Shown piece after piece: positions 1 to 25,216 of a DNA stretch of 64,000 nt. The stretch comes from Odontesthes bonariensis (Eukaryota; Chordata; Actinopteri; Atheriniformes; Atherinopsidae). Location: positions 31,238,449-31,302,448 of the forward strand of contig NC_134515.1 of the NCBI RefSeq assembly GCF_027942865.1, given 5' to 3'. Numbering within the stretch: position 1 is the first letter of the stretch; every line of letters begins with the position of its first letter. The notes under the pieces were generated by a model. That model had not been told where the DNA came from, searched no databases, and saw only the letters and a program-made list of their open reading frames with translations. Both the position numbers and the translations under genes were made by a program.

Positions 1-178
1 GATAAGGCCGGATCATAGCAACCAAATTCTACCTGGCTTTCAGATTTTACAGGTTGTCAGAGATTGCAGAAAGAGCAACAACAGAAAAGGAGGAGTTGTT
101 GCAGTGCTTGTTGACAACATATGGTATAATTCATGACATGTTACTTAGCAATATTTTTTTTAAATTTTAAATTTTTAG

Positions 179-13275
<13,097 letters not shown>

Positions 13276-14160
13276 TGTGGACTCAAGATGCTATCACACT
13301 GAGGCAAAGGCAAAGAATGCTTGCAGTTTAGAAATTGTTTTAACAAGCAGAGCCGAGAGTGGAAGGGGCTGAAGTGTAACAAATTTACAGAACTACTGTA
13401 TTACTTCATACAAAGGATCAAACATGAATTTCTGAACATTGAACAACATATCAAACAACTGCAAAGCAATATTCAGTCACTTTTTCGATAAAATACTTAT
13501 TGCTGAATTACTATCTGGCTGTTCACCTCAATTCAAAGTGGCTCAAGTAGAATTGTAGCAATCTGTAATTTTAGAGCCAACACTCTTGCTGCTTCTGTTT
13601 CACTTCATCCTGAAAAAGTAAATACAGCTATGAAGATGAAAAGCAACAAATTTGAGTGTGAACTGTGTCAGATTCTCACTGTTTTGACCAACTTAGTACA
13701 AGAACAGGGTGAGGATTTTATTTATATTTGTTGTGACTGGACCAAAATGGCATTTTTTTTCTTTTGGCTTTACAAATAAACATAAAACTACAGTATGGCA
13801 TGTTGTTAGTCATGTCTGCCTGTCAGTTTGGCCAATTTAAACACATTTTCAGTGATAAATCTGCTGAGATAGTTATGATTAAACTACAGACATGAATGTT
13901 TGGAATATTAAATGAATAATTATTATCAAAGATCACAGATATTATGTTTTATTAAGTAAAGAAGTGCACATACTACATATGTAATGTTCAACTCTGTAAC
14001 AAAGACATACATAAACAGGCCAACGCAGTTTTGTTAATGATTTCATACAAGTAGTTTTAAGAACGTTGATTTTTCATTGTCTTCCATCATTTCTGATTAT
14101 TCAACATGTCATAAGCCAGTGATGATTTTACAAATGTAAACTTGTGTAATAAAAGTTTTA
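13276..14160 (+). other. agap2: agap2 3' untranslated region (inferred)
   Basis: The sequence after the TAG stop at 13273-13275 has no further coding frame. Candidate polyadenylation signals AATAAA occur at 13775-13780 and 14148-14153, the second followed by a T-rich stretch. The true 3' end needs transcript data. Confidence 0.5.
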
Positions 14161-16075
14161 TTTGGGGTTGCTGAGAATCCACATGATGAAGATGTTACTC
14201 ACCTTTATATCACTGTTGTGTAGGTCGATCCTGTGAGTTCATGTTGAAGTATAAAGTGGTTACAGCTGTCACTGTTTCTTCTGACACATTGTGGGTCGTG
14301 TTAATTCCTCATCAGCAAAAGAAATGGTCTCCAGAATAAAATAAACTTTTTTATTAGCATTTATTAATATTATAACATAACTAGTTTTTGTTTCTTTTGT
14401 GTAGACATTGGCCTTTTAAGCTGTCCTCTGTTTTGATTCAGGCGGGAGTAGCTATAAGAAAGATGCTACAATTTGTTTTCTATGTTCCCCAGAAGATGAA
14501 TCCCAATAACTTCCCTCAACTGCCTTCTGCAGGTCAGAGTACCTGTGAGCTCATTCATTATTTACCGCAAGTATTGGCACATTATTTGTACAACTCTTTG
14601 TTGTTATGAGACAATGAATGTTGATGAAGTTGGCATTTTCACTTCATATGTCTCAACAGGTAATAAATGGGTTTATAATTTAGACATTCATCTTTTTCTT
14701 AGATAAAATGTAATTACCAAACTTTGTAAAGCTGAGAGTAGTTGATAGATTTAACAGCTTTTTAAAATTGTGCATTTAGCCTTAACTAAATGACTCAGAT
14801 AATCACACCAGAATACTGATCAATGAATAATGCAGGTGCATTCTTAATTATCAAGGCCAAATTATTCATTTCTGCCAAGTAATAGAAATGTAAAGTGGAC
14901 ATGAGGAAACAATAATGCTTTGCATATGGCAGATACAATTCAATGGGTTTTTCAAAAGTTTTAGACATGCAGAGACAAAAATTTCTGGTTTGTAAGAGTT
15001 TTATTTTATATCAAAACATAAGAGCCCAAATTTCCAAGCTCCCCCATCATCCTCCCAATAAAGCAGATCATGCTTAAAAATACTATAATGCTGTGAAAAG
15101 AGTCTTTAGAGATTATTTAAAAGTAAGCCTTGGGTTTGTGTTATCAAAGGGTGTTATCATAGTTGTTGTTGTTTTGTTTTTTCCCCTTTTTTAAATTTTT
15201 AATCTATCTGAAGTACTGATAGATCCTTTTTAGCTCAGAAATGACAACAATTATATTTATCACACCAGGGCTTGATAAACAAATTGAGACTTAAAAGACC
15301 CTGTCATGCACAGTTATTTTTTCTTCTTCTATATCTTTGTATGTCTGTATGTAGAATTTATCTATGCCTCAAGGAAGTATATACGCTACAGCAACATCTG
15401 AAAAACAGAGTATTTGCACACAGGCTATATGCATGAAATACATTATCAATAAGAAGGTCTAGTTTCAGGTATAATCAGAAGTTTTTAAACACAACCGAGA
15501 CACACATGGTTCATAGATAAATATCTACATGCAAATCCGGTATTACGTATATAATAGCATGTTATGTGGATGAACAACTGTATTCACAAGGTAATTAGCT
15601 TATAACTTACACAAAAGGGCAGGGGAAAAAGTCAAAGCCTTATACCATGTAGGTATTAAAAAGTCAGTTGGGATAAAATAATTGTAATAATATTCCCTTT
15701 TGTATTTTAGTTGTAGCAGTCTGCAATTAGAGTAGCTGCTGGGAGGCCATAGAGTGCCATGAGAGGTGTTTTGCTGACATCTTGCTCTCACCGACTTTCC
15801 CTGTTTCAAATCCAATTTGAAAAATGTATTTTGTTTGTGAAATACAAGAGGGAGAAATGTCAGTCAGTCTATTTTCCTCCATCTCACTTTATATCGATCA
15901 AAATCCAATACTCTTGTCTTAAACCTGGACAAAATACATTTAGTGGACCGTAGAGACCCTTTAAAACTGGAAATGTAACTAAATCTAGAAATGTAATCAA
16001 TGTCAGTTTCAATTTACTCTTTTCGGTTTATTTATTTTGTCTTAAAAAAACTGCCTCCTGAGCCTTTTTTCGTTG
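14161..16075. other. Intergenic DNA between agap2 and zbtb39
   Basis: AT-rich, no recognised gene. Short open frames at 14388-14609 and 15759-15953 resemble no family I know and have no coding signature. Confidence 0.5.
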
Positions 16076-16079
16076 CAGT

Positions 16080-16247
16080 AACGCCTCCAGCCAATAGAGG
16101 GCGACGTCACAGCTTTAGTTGACGTCTTTACAGTGCGACGGACCACCTAAACGCTAGTAATTAGATGCATGTAGCTGACCACCTGAGTCCTTTTGAAAAC
16201 AGAAGATAGGAGACGAGTTTTCACGGATTAGACATACATGTCCACAG
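16080..16247 (+). promoter_or_regulatory. zbtb39: Probable zbtb39 promoter and non-coding first exon
   Basis: A locally CpG-containing stretch has a CCAAT box (16091-16095) and two CRE-like sites, GACGTCA at 16103-16109 and TGACGTC at 16120-16126. A strong donor, CCACAG/GTAAGT, ends a likely untranslated exon at 16247. The next acceptor in the same orientation, CTTGCAG at 18608-18614, lies 31 bases before the zbtb39 start codon. Exon and promoter are inferred from the sequence only. Confidence 0.5.
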
Positions 16248-18614
16248 GTAAGTCAAAGATTACATGTAACGAATACCTCTAAAATGTGTGTGTTTTTAGC
16301 TGTTAGTGAGCAAAATATAATAAAAATTTTAAAAACATGTCTGAGCTCCGTTTGCTTCTTATTGAGCTGCTCTTGGTCAGCATCATTGACATACAGTGAC
16401 ACAGAGTTTAGTCAGCAGGAGCCAGCAAAAACGCTAATGTAACTGTAAATGTAAAATGAGACATCGATGTGTTAGACCGCATTTTATTGGTTACTGGAAC
16501 AAACTATTATCTCACTTAAAAACAAGTGTGTATATAGTTATAGTTATATATTAGAATTTCAATATCTCAGCTGGGAATTGATTTATTTTAAAGGCTGCCA
16601 TATTTACTCAGTCATATAACAACTTCAATCACTTGATCAAGAGCAGAGACCAAACTGCTAAATGTCTAAATTATCAGAATATTCAATACAATCTGAAATT
16701 AATTTAAAAATTGCTTTTGGAGCTAAAGCTACCGGCCAGTTACTCATGCATGAATCCTCAGTGCCTGTTTTGATTGCTAAGAGGTAGTTTATTTCATTAC
16801 TCAATAGTTCCAGGTTCTGTCAATTGCTAGTTTTCTTTGTGTTATGTTATTGATAATAGAGCATTTTGGAATTTTATACTTTAAGTTTAAGTAAACTTGT
16901 TATTTGAAAACATTATTTTCAGGAACAGGAAACTGATACTTATTACTTTCTCAATGTTCTTATATTTGATTAACTCGTTAACAGAATACACATATAGTAA
17001 CATATAGTTCTGTGCTTTTACTTCTTTATATTTTTCTCCCCGGGAACCACACTTTCTTGTAATCTAGCTATTTTTTTTTCTAATCCTTCAGGCTTTCGGA
17101 GGGTCTAACCAAAGTTTTTCTTTAGATATGTACTACTTTTTCACTTATTTGTATCTTAATAGAAATCTCTTTTTTTTACATTCTATTGTTTGTGAAGCCT
17201 TATTACATTAAGGGATGAACAAGACCTGTTTGCATATACCAGACAATTCAGCAAATAACTATTTTCATTCCAACTTTAGGCAATTGTTACAAACACACAT
17301 TTCTTCCCATATCTTTAGTTTCAACACAAAAATACCAACGATAACAAAGTTTGACAGGCATAAAATATTTTTTGTTTGCAGAGACTCCCATTGGAAAAAT
17401 ACTGCAAGGGTCAAAATGTTTTAAAGAACTATCCAATGCATTATTAAAACCAAGAATGATAAATTTGATTTTGGTGAACCATAATTTCAAGATGTTTTCA
17501 GAGGAAAATGATTATAATTACAGTCGCCCAATGACAGCTGGGATAGGCTCCAGCTCCCCCTGTGTTGGATTAAGCGGGTAAAGAAAATAGATTGGATGGA
17601 TGATGATAGTCATGATCAGAGTTTGTGAATACATTAAGTAAATCAAATCCAAGAAAATCAACAGTAGAAATTCAGAGCATTTCCAAAATGCACAAAGCAA
17701 AGACAAATCAAAGTGATTGCATTAAAACTCTGTGTAGCCGTAAGAAAACTATTTGTCAGCAAGGCCATTGAGAAAAATAACCATCAATTTTACCAGCCAG
17801 CATAAAGATTGGATTCTAGAGTCCAGATTTAACCTGTTCCAGAGTGATGGGCACATTAGGTTAAGAAGAGCATCGGATGAAGTGCCTCATCCATCATGCC
17901 AAATGCCTACTGCACGAGCCTGTAGGGGAGGTACGATCTGGAGTTACCTCAGTTGGTCAAGTCTACGTTCGGCAGTATAATGTGTGCAAAAAATAAGGTC
18001 AGCTGACTTCCTGAATGAACTGAAAGACCAGATTTTCCATCAATTGATGTTTTTTGTTCCCTGATGACATTGGCACATTCCAACATTTCACAACGCCTGG
18101 ATTCATTGGTATCAAATTATGAAAGAGTAGTTCTCCTGCGCGAGATATTTTTTACACACGGAGATCTTAACATGACGGACAGTCTTTGCAATGTGCTTGA
18201 GATAACTTTATGGATTGGTCAAACTGTCCCATCATCCATACAAGATCTTAACAAAAAATGAATGCAATTCTGACAGAAAATGAATGTTTTGACATTGCAT
18301 GTATCACTGTCATGGTGAATGTGTGCTGTCAAAGCTAAAGGTTGTCCAGCCAGATATTGGTGTGTGACTTTTCTTGAGGGTAAGCTCTATACTTTTGCAC
18401 AGCAAAAGTAAAAGTCATTGATGAAAACCTTTTTTTTTTCTTTTTTAATGTTTCCATGACCTACTTAGGTGTCACAGACACTTCCCACTATTCTGACCTT
18501 TGAGTATCATCTATAAATGAATCAATAATGGAGATATTTGCAGTTGAAGAAGTGTGTCTGTTGTTTTTCCATATTTATCTTGACCTTTTTTTTTTTTTTT
18601 ACATGTTCTTGCAG
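16248..18614. other. zbtb39: Inferred zbtb39 first intron
   Basis: Runs from the donor at 16247/16248 to the acceptor at 18614. It contains a short repeat tail at 17519-17615 (AATGACAGCTGGGATAGGCT, the 3' end of the SINE family seen at 55200) and the Tc1 remnant at 17740-18260. Nothing else is recognised. Confidence 0.5.
17740..18260 (+). mobile_element. Tc1-like transposase remnant
   Basis: Frame at 17753-17980 reads DWILESRFNLFQSDGHIRLR, then HPSCQMPTARACRGGTIWSY, matching the catalytic-core region of fish Tc1-like transposases (ESRFNLFQSDG, ...GGGSVMVW). Further decayed similarity follows at 18040-18110. Stops and frameshifts interrupt it, and no ends are visible. Confidence 0.6.
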
Positions 18615-18645
18615 ATCAGTTGTAGCATTACGAGCAGCAGTAGCC

Positions 18646-21600
18646 ATGAGGATCCAGCTGCAGGGTCCTGCCCATGCTGTGAGCCTGTTAGTCGAGCTCA
18701 ACCGCTGCCGCCAAACACGCCAGTACTGTGATGTGTTCCTGCAAGTGGGCAATCAGACTTTTGGAGCGCACCGTGCAATTTTGGCCTGTGCCGGTACGTA
18801 CTTCCACAACCTGTTCACCCAGGCCCCCGTCTTATCCCCTGCTGTCGTCTCGCTGGAATTTATCTCCCCTGCCAACTTTGAGAAGGTGCTGACATTTGTG
18901 TATACAGGGGAGATCTTGACTGATCTTATAGATGTCGGGGTGCTGTATGAGCTGGCTGAGAGGTTTGGCATCAGTGAACTGGTGAGGACCTGCCACGCCA
19001 CTTTCCCTGACCTGCAGGCATCTGTGTCTGCCAAATCTAAAAAAGGCAGGGCTGGAGAGGTTCCTCTGGACTCCACAATCATCTCTGCTCCAACTGCAAT
19101 CATAGCTATTAGTGCAGCTTCTGTGACTGCGTCCTCCGTGTGTTCCTCCGCCACTTCCTGTTGCTCATCAGCAGCTCCATCAGCAGCCGCCTCCTCGCCT
19201 CTTGCCCAAGTAAGGACAGTCAGGCCTGACTGTGAATCTCACACTGAGGGTCTCTCTTTGAACCTAAAGACAGAATATGTCCAGTCTCATATGAGCAATA
19301 GGCAGATGGCAGAAGGTGATCAGCTACAACAAGATAATCTTTTAACCAGCAACAGCCTTTCCAGTCAGACTGAGACTGTACGGCGTCCAGGCCCCTTGTG
19401 CCACATGAAGACTGAGCAGGGTCTGGAAGATGGGGAGGCCGAACGGGGCTGTGAAAATCGTAACACAAATGGTCAAATGATTTCTGAGAGAGGCCATCTT
19501 CCTCAAAGCAGCAAGCCCGTGCCATCGGACTCCTGCTCCCTCCCTGACTCAGCGGCTCAGCTCGAAGCTGAGATCTGCACCCCAACTTCATATTCAGGAG
19601 AGCCTCTAGGCATCCTACATGTAAGGTCAGTTAAGGATGGCCTGATGGATGTGCAGAGGGACTGCAGGGTGATATTTGGAGAGGTGGAAACGGGAGAAAC
19701 GGGGGAGAAGAGTGAGGCAATGGAGGGAACCGAGGAGGAGCACTGGAGGAAGTCAGCAGGTAGGATTATTGAGTTGAGTGATGATGAGAAGTTCACGGAG
19801 GAGGAAAATGAGAGTGCTGAAGATGACCTTGTTTGTGTGGAGAACAGGATTACAAGAGAAGGAGGAAGTGCAAACAGCCAGGTAATTGCTGTGTTCTTTT
19901 GCAGTAGAATGCTTCAGGATGAATGTGTGTCCATACTACAGAATGCACCTTTCTCCTGCAGGTGCTGTCATGTAAAGCCTGCTCAGCGCTTCTTCCGCCA
20001 GACCCAGCTACCATCAGGAGACACGGTGAGACCCACCTGACAGAGCTGGGGCTCTGCAGGGTATGCGGGGCCTCGTTTCCGGATCGTGCTGCTGGTGTCT
20101 CCCACTCCCTCTCCCATGTTGGGATTAAGCTCTTCACATGTGACATGTGTCATTTGCAACTTTGCAGCCAAAACAAACTGCTGCGTCACCACCACCAGAC
20201 AGCCTCCAGTTACAGCATACCACAGGAGAAGCTGACCAACAGCAGCCAAGGCCTATCCTGTGAGCTTGAGTGTGCCCTGTGCACCACAACCCTCAGTAAG
20301 GACTTCCAGGTATTAAAAAAATTGTTTTGAGTTAAGAAAATGCTTTTAAATGTCAGGTCAGTTTGATACATCATTCTTTATGGGACACCAGGCTCACAAG
20401 AGCGAAAGACATTAAATGTGTATGGAAAATATCAGTAGTACAACAATAACATGAAAAATGAGGATGAGAATTCTATAAATTACTATAAATATATGGAAAA
20501 AATGGACACTAAGAGGTACTCAAGTGGCATCTTGTTGCCTGTCGGGTGTGGTTCAAAAGGAGACATGAGGACCAAAACAAGTTCTGCCACATTTTACCCA
20601 TTATGATAACTTAAATTTTTTTTAATGTAACAGAAATTTAAAGACATCCCCTAAATAGAATAGAAACTAGAAAAATACTTTATGCATCCCCCAATGGGGA
20701 TTAAATCCTTCACATGTAAACAATTGTTTGTATTTCACGAAGAACTGACTAACTTACTGTTGCAGTACTGTTATGTCAAAAGGACAAATCTTTTTATTTT
20801 CCCCATTGTGTTATTTTTACTCTACATTACAACGAAAACTAAACAATTTCCTAGTTTAGTTTTTAGACTATGCCAGCGGTCACAGATGGCATCTTGACAT
20901 TTAAGCTTAAAATGTCCATATGTCTTTAGAACTTACTGTACACCGGCCATCATGCTTTTTTAAGTAAATGTGAGAAGTTGTAGTTAGTCAACCTTCATCT
21001 TTGCTAAGAGTAAAGAGTATAGATCACTGGTTTATTTACAGGCCAATGATGGACAGGCAGCAGTTGACAGGCCAGATCTGACTTGTACTGAGGCTGTATT
21101 TTGTTTACAGGGACTGTGCATCCTTAATGACCTTAATGATGAAACTGCCTAATGCAAGACAAGAGAAGAAACTTTTTTTTTCTGCAGATTTTAGCTGTGG
21201 GTAAAATCCACTGCATTTGAGGGGAGGCTGGAGCCTATCCCAGCTTTTTGAGGCAGGGTACACCCTGAACAGGTCACATAGCTAAATAATTTCTAATTTA
21301 GTTTTTCTAATTTAAGATTTAGAAATGGTTTAGTTTAATAATAAGGTTAAAGAAAAAAAAAAAGGATTCTGCAGGGGGTTGGTAACACCACACTGGCTGT
21401 GTTGATTAACATATCTTACACAAAGCCATTGCTAAACAGTTTGTGAGCTTTCTTGGATTTGTAACATTTTTACGTGCATACCCTCAATCAATATGCTGGA
21501 TGGGGGCAACATATTCTCCCATCCAGAATATGTCTTTTCCTGGAAAGACCTTACATATTCAGCAAGACCATGCTTAACTGCATACTGCATCTCTTACAAT

Positions 21601-23164
21601 GGCATGGCATCACAAGTTAAAGATTCTGGGGGCTGGACTGGCCTGCCTGCATTCCAAAAATTTGACCAATAAAAAAACATTTTGTTCATCATGAAATGTG
21701 AAATATAACTTGGAGGACCGAAGGCTGTTGAGCAGGTCCAGTAACTAATCTCCTTAAAGGAAAAGGGGATGCTACAGTGGTAAACATGGCCCTGTCTCAA
21801 CTAGTTTGAGCTGTGCTGCCATCAAATTTAATAGAAGGTAACATTTTTCATTGGTCAAATGTTTAATGTTTTCTATCTTTTAATTGTCACTTAAATATTG
21901 GTTTATGAAAATTGCTAATTATTACATTCTGTTCTTGTATACATTTTATGCAGCATCCCAACATCTTTAGAATTGAGTGTAATTTAGATTACAGTGACTG
22001 CACTGAATTGAATTAGAATTTGATTGACTTGGACTATATCGTTAAAGCACCTTGGAATTACTTTTGTTGTGAGTTTGAGCAATTTAAATAGATAAAAGAC
22101 TAGGCCTAATAAGGGGGTCTTTGTTTTCCGTGTGAAAGGGTCTAACTCTCTCCTTTATGTCACATTTCCTTCATCCTTTGCAGACTGTCAGAGATCACCT
22201 GCTGAGCCATGTGTGTCCTAAGAGCCTGACGTGTGGAGTGTGTCACCTCCCTCAGCTCTCCTTGTGCTCTCTGCTCTGGCACACTCTTGCCCACCTCTCT
22301 TTACCTGTGTACCCCTGCCCACAATGCGTCTGCTGCTTTGTAGAGCGCCCCCTGCTGGACAGACATATGATGGCACATGCTGATGAGGCAGCGGCTCAGG
22401 AGAGGGAGCAGTTGACGCTGAATACTCACAAAGTCAGAACAGATGAAATTGAGGAAGAAAGTATGACAGCTATGGAGGAGATGCATTGTTTTTTGTGCCC
22501 ACAGACATTCTGCTCATCCTCTGCCTTTCAATACCACCTCAGTTTGCACAACTCTGAGTCCATTAGGAGTGTGGGAGACACATGGGGTCATGGGTGGTTA
22601 AGCAAACGTAAAGCCGAACAGTTTCTGGAGTGTCCCCCATCTTCCTGCTCCTCTTCTTCAAGCAACATTGGCAGCCTTATTAAGATTAGCAACCTGGGTT
22701 TGGGCATGGGAAGGGGCTTCAGCATACCAGAGAAGTTCTTTCAAGGTCGAGTACACAACTTGTCCTCCGGGGACCAGACCAATGAGAGCTCAGGGCCAGA
22801 AGGAGGAGCCGACACACCAGGGTTGCGTGCAAAGTGGTACCACTGTCACTACTGTGGCAAACGCTTCGCCCACTCTGGGGAGTTCACTTATCATCTCCGC
22901 ATCCACACAGGGGAGAAACCCTACCAGTGTAAGGTGTGTTTGCGCTTCTTCAGAGGCCGCTCCACCATGATCTGCCACCTGAAAACGCATGCCGGCGCAC
23001 TCATGTATCGCTGCACCGAGTGTGGCCTTTACTTCTCTACGCTGAAGCTGGTGTCGTCGCATATGGAGCTCCACAAAGACTACCTTCCACCAGACTTCAA
23101 CATCGAGCAGACCTTCATGTACAACGATCATTCCAAAGAACCACTGCCTAATGCGGACACCTGA
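18646..23164 (+). CDS. zbtb39: BTB/POZ and C2H2 zinc-finger protein (ZBTB39)
   Basis: Coding exons: 18646-19881, 19962-20309, 22184-23164 (TGA), all phase-0 junctions, 854 residues. The start MRIQLQ is chosen because it matches the family N-terminus; the same frame opens farther up at 18538, but that is polypyrimidine tract and intron before the acceptor at 18614. Residues about 15-125 are the BTB domain (CDVFLQVGNQTFGAHRAILA, NFEKVLTFVYTGEI). A long acidic/serine linker ends in ELSDDEKF, conserved in human ZBTB39. Exons 2-3 carry C2H2 fingers, including the linker HTGEKPYQCKVC and a C-terminus PPDFNIEQTFMY diagnostic of ZBTB39. From family knowledge it is a nuclear DNA-binding protein, probably a transcriptional regulator, poorly characterised. 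It is longer than the human protein (about 712 residues), mostly in the linker. Confidence 0.95.
20645..20705 (-). repeat. 3' tail scrap of a Rex1-type LINE in zbtb39 intron
   Basis: AATAGAATAGAAACTAGAAA then TGCATCCCCCAATGGGGATT is the reverse complement of the short terminal motif (...CCCC-TGGG-ATAAATAAAGTATTT...) at the end of the Rex1-like element at 38810-39860. The same tail occurs at 55040-55175. Confidence 0.5.
21480..21985 (+). mobile_element. Tc1-like transposon 3' half in zbtb39 intron
   Basis: Blocks AAGACCTTACATATTCAGCA, CATACTGCATCTCTTACAA, GGCTGGACTGGCCTGCCTGC, GGGGATGCTACAGTGGTAA and GCTGTGCTGCCATCAAATT follow the same Tc1-like family as 1316-2540. The final CAGCATCCCAACATCTTTAG marks its right terminus. 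It is 5' truncated and frame-broken. Confidence 0.65.
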
Positions 23165-24680
23165 GGAGCTGCATGCCTCGTCCTCTCTGCCTGATTGTCT
23201 TGACCACTGCGGATAATAAACTAGGGCTGCAAGTAAAGATTAGTTTCAATATTGGTTATATTTGTGGGCAATGTTTGAATATCTGTTGTCAAACATGTAA
23301 ATTGAAATGCCCTAAAAGACATCTTGGAATAGTTTTTTGTTGTTCACCCTTTCCAAAACTCAAAAACATTTAATTTGTGATATGAAAGAAAAAGATTCCA
23401 ACAGCAAATAATGTTATCGACATTTTTTGACTATTTGACTCAAATTTTCCCATTTTTGACAAAATGTAAAACAAAATATATAAATGTATACATGAATGAC
23501 ATCTTCATTTGGATTATTTTGTCCAACCAAAAAAGTATTCACAAAATTATATCATGTACACAAAATACATCGGATTTGAGGAGCTGGAATCGGAGCACAT
23601 TTGTCATGGTTTTACAGTTTGGGCTGTAATCGGTATGCGTGATCTGTGGGTTTAAGTTACTTTACTCTGTCATCATAAGTCATTTTACTCTGACTTTAGT
23701 TTGCACTTTTAAGAAGTGGCTGAAACCTGCAGAACTATGGCTCAATTACAGTCCTTTCTCATGTTGATCAATCATCATTGTGACTGTCAAAGAAATGATA
23801 CATTTTCATCATTTATGTACCATCGCCATACAATTTTCTGATCAAAAAACTGTTCAACTCTGTTAGACACAGACTCAACCTGGAGTTGTAGTCTCTGAAC
23901 TTGAAGAGAAGGGGACGTCACTTGGTGACGGTGCTTCCTGCTCTATACGAGTGTGCGGTTAATGTGGCAAGTAGTTACTTATTGTAGTTTTTCTTAGTAC
24001 ATATTTTATTTTGTTTCCTTAAAGTTGTATTTTTCACTGCACAGAGAAAATGTGAATTCCATTTATGTTTTTTTGCATAAAGGTGATTTCTTTTAATCTT
24101 GAAGACGTAAAAGCTTTTTAGTCACATGCTACAGTTGTTTTTAACATTTGAAGCCTGTTCTGTAATAAAAATGCTCTGTAAGTGCTCCATGTTTCTTAGT
24201 GACATTTTTTTCTAACTCATATTTTTGACAACAGTATGGCTATTAATTGTATTTTTATGCCTTTATATTTGTGAGTATCTATTTCTGAAGCTGTGTATGA
24301 ATGTTTTTTAAATGAATGCCTCTATGTAGACTTCTCTCTCCTACATTATTTTCAATCTGTTGGATGGCCTTTTACTACGTCCTGCCACAGAAAATTCCTC
24401 TATCATTTAAGTGATGAACTTGCAGAAAAATGTGCGACATCATGGGCCTCCTGCTTCCAGACGCTTCTCACCTTTGCCCTTCAAAAGCCATGTTCCTTCC
24501 TGCTATTGTGCCATCTGTGGACTGACACCCCCATTTCCTTTACTTTTCCTACCTTTTTTTTTATCATTTAAACTGTTGAACATGACACATTCCAGAAATG
24601 GAAGTCAGTGTTAGAAAAATCAGCAGTAACTGTAGAAGAAGCGGAGTGACTTGTAAAATAAACATGAAGCTTCCAAATAT
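23165..24680 (+). other. zbtb39: zbtb39 3' untranslated region and downstream (inferred)
   Basis: There is no coding frame after the TGA at 23162-23164. AATAAA signals lie at 23215-23220 and 24164-24169, and another near 24656. Which is used cannot be told from the DNA. 24680-25216 is intergenic and shows nothing recognisable. Confidence 0.45.
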
Positions 24681-25216
24681 GTATTCCAAACCTTTTCATT
24701 GTTTTACTGTTTTTCAGCAAGTTACTGTTGTTTAGAAAGCTTAGATCGATACAGTGTTTGAGGGTGTTTTATTGTATGATAACAGATCATTACTACATAA
24801 GCACCCAGAAAAAGATTAATAAGCATTCAGGAAGGCATGCTAGGATTTATCTATAATTAAACAGTTATATTTTCATATTTGCAAGATGTTTGCATGGATA
24901 TAAGGATTGCAACTGCCTGATGACTGCAGATGATTGGTTTATAGACATTCCTGGCGTGGCACTATTCTTCCTCTTTGTTGTCAGATTACAGTCATTGCTA
25001 CAAGATCCTGCGGGAGTTGTGCAGGTTTGCAGACCAAAAAAACATTTCCGAAAAAGGAAAAAAAAAAAGTGGATTGTGAGAGGATGTTGTGCCTAATTGA
25101 TGCTCCTTGAACACATAGGATTGATTCAGTTCTGTTCCACTTTTACTTATCAACAAAAAAAAACCTGACATCCACACTATTCGCTATTCTCAGTGTTTTT
25201 TTTTTTCTTTCTTTTT

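Noticed and set aside
18538..18645. Upstream extension of the zbtb39 frame
   Set aside because: It crosses a polypyrimidine tract and the acceptor CTTGCAG at 18614. The family N-terminus matches from MRIQLQ at 18646.
22790..23131. Minus-strand frame opposite the zbtb39 zinc fingers
   Set aside because: Shadow of the C2H2 finger codons; no independent support.
23905..23960. CRE-like GACGTCAC downstream of zbtb39 as a promoter
   Set aside because: It lies within the probable 3' untranslated region with no following gene on that strand; a single short motif occurs by chance.
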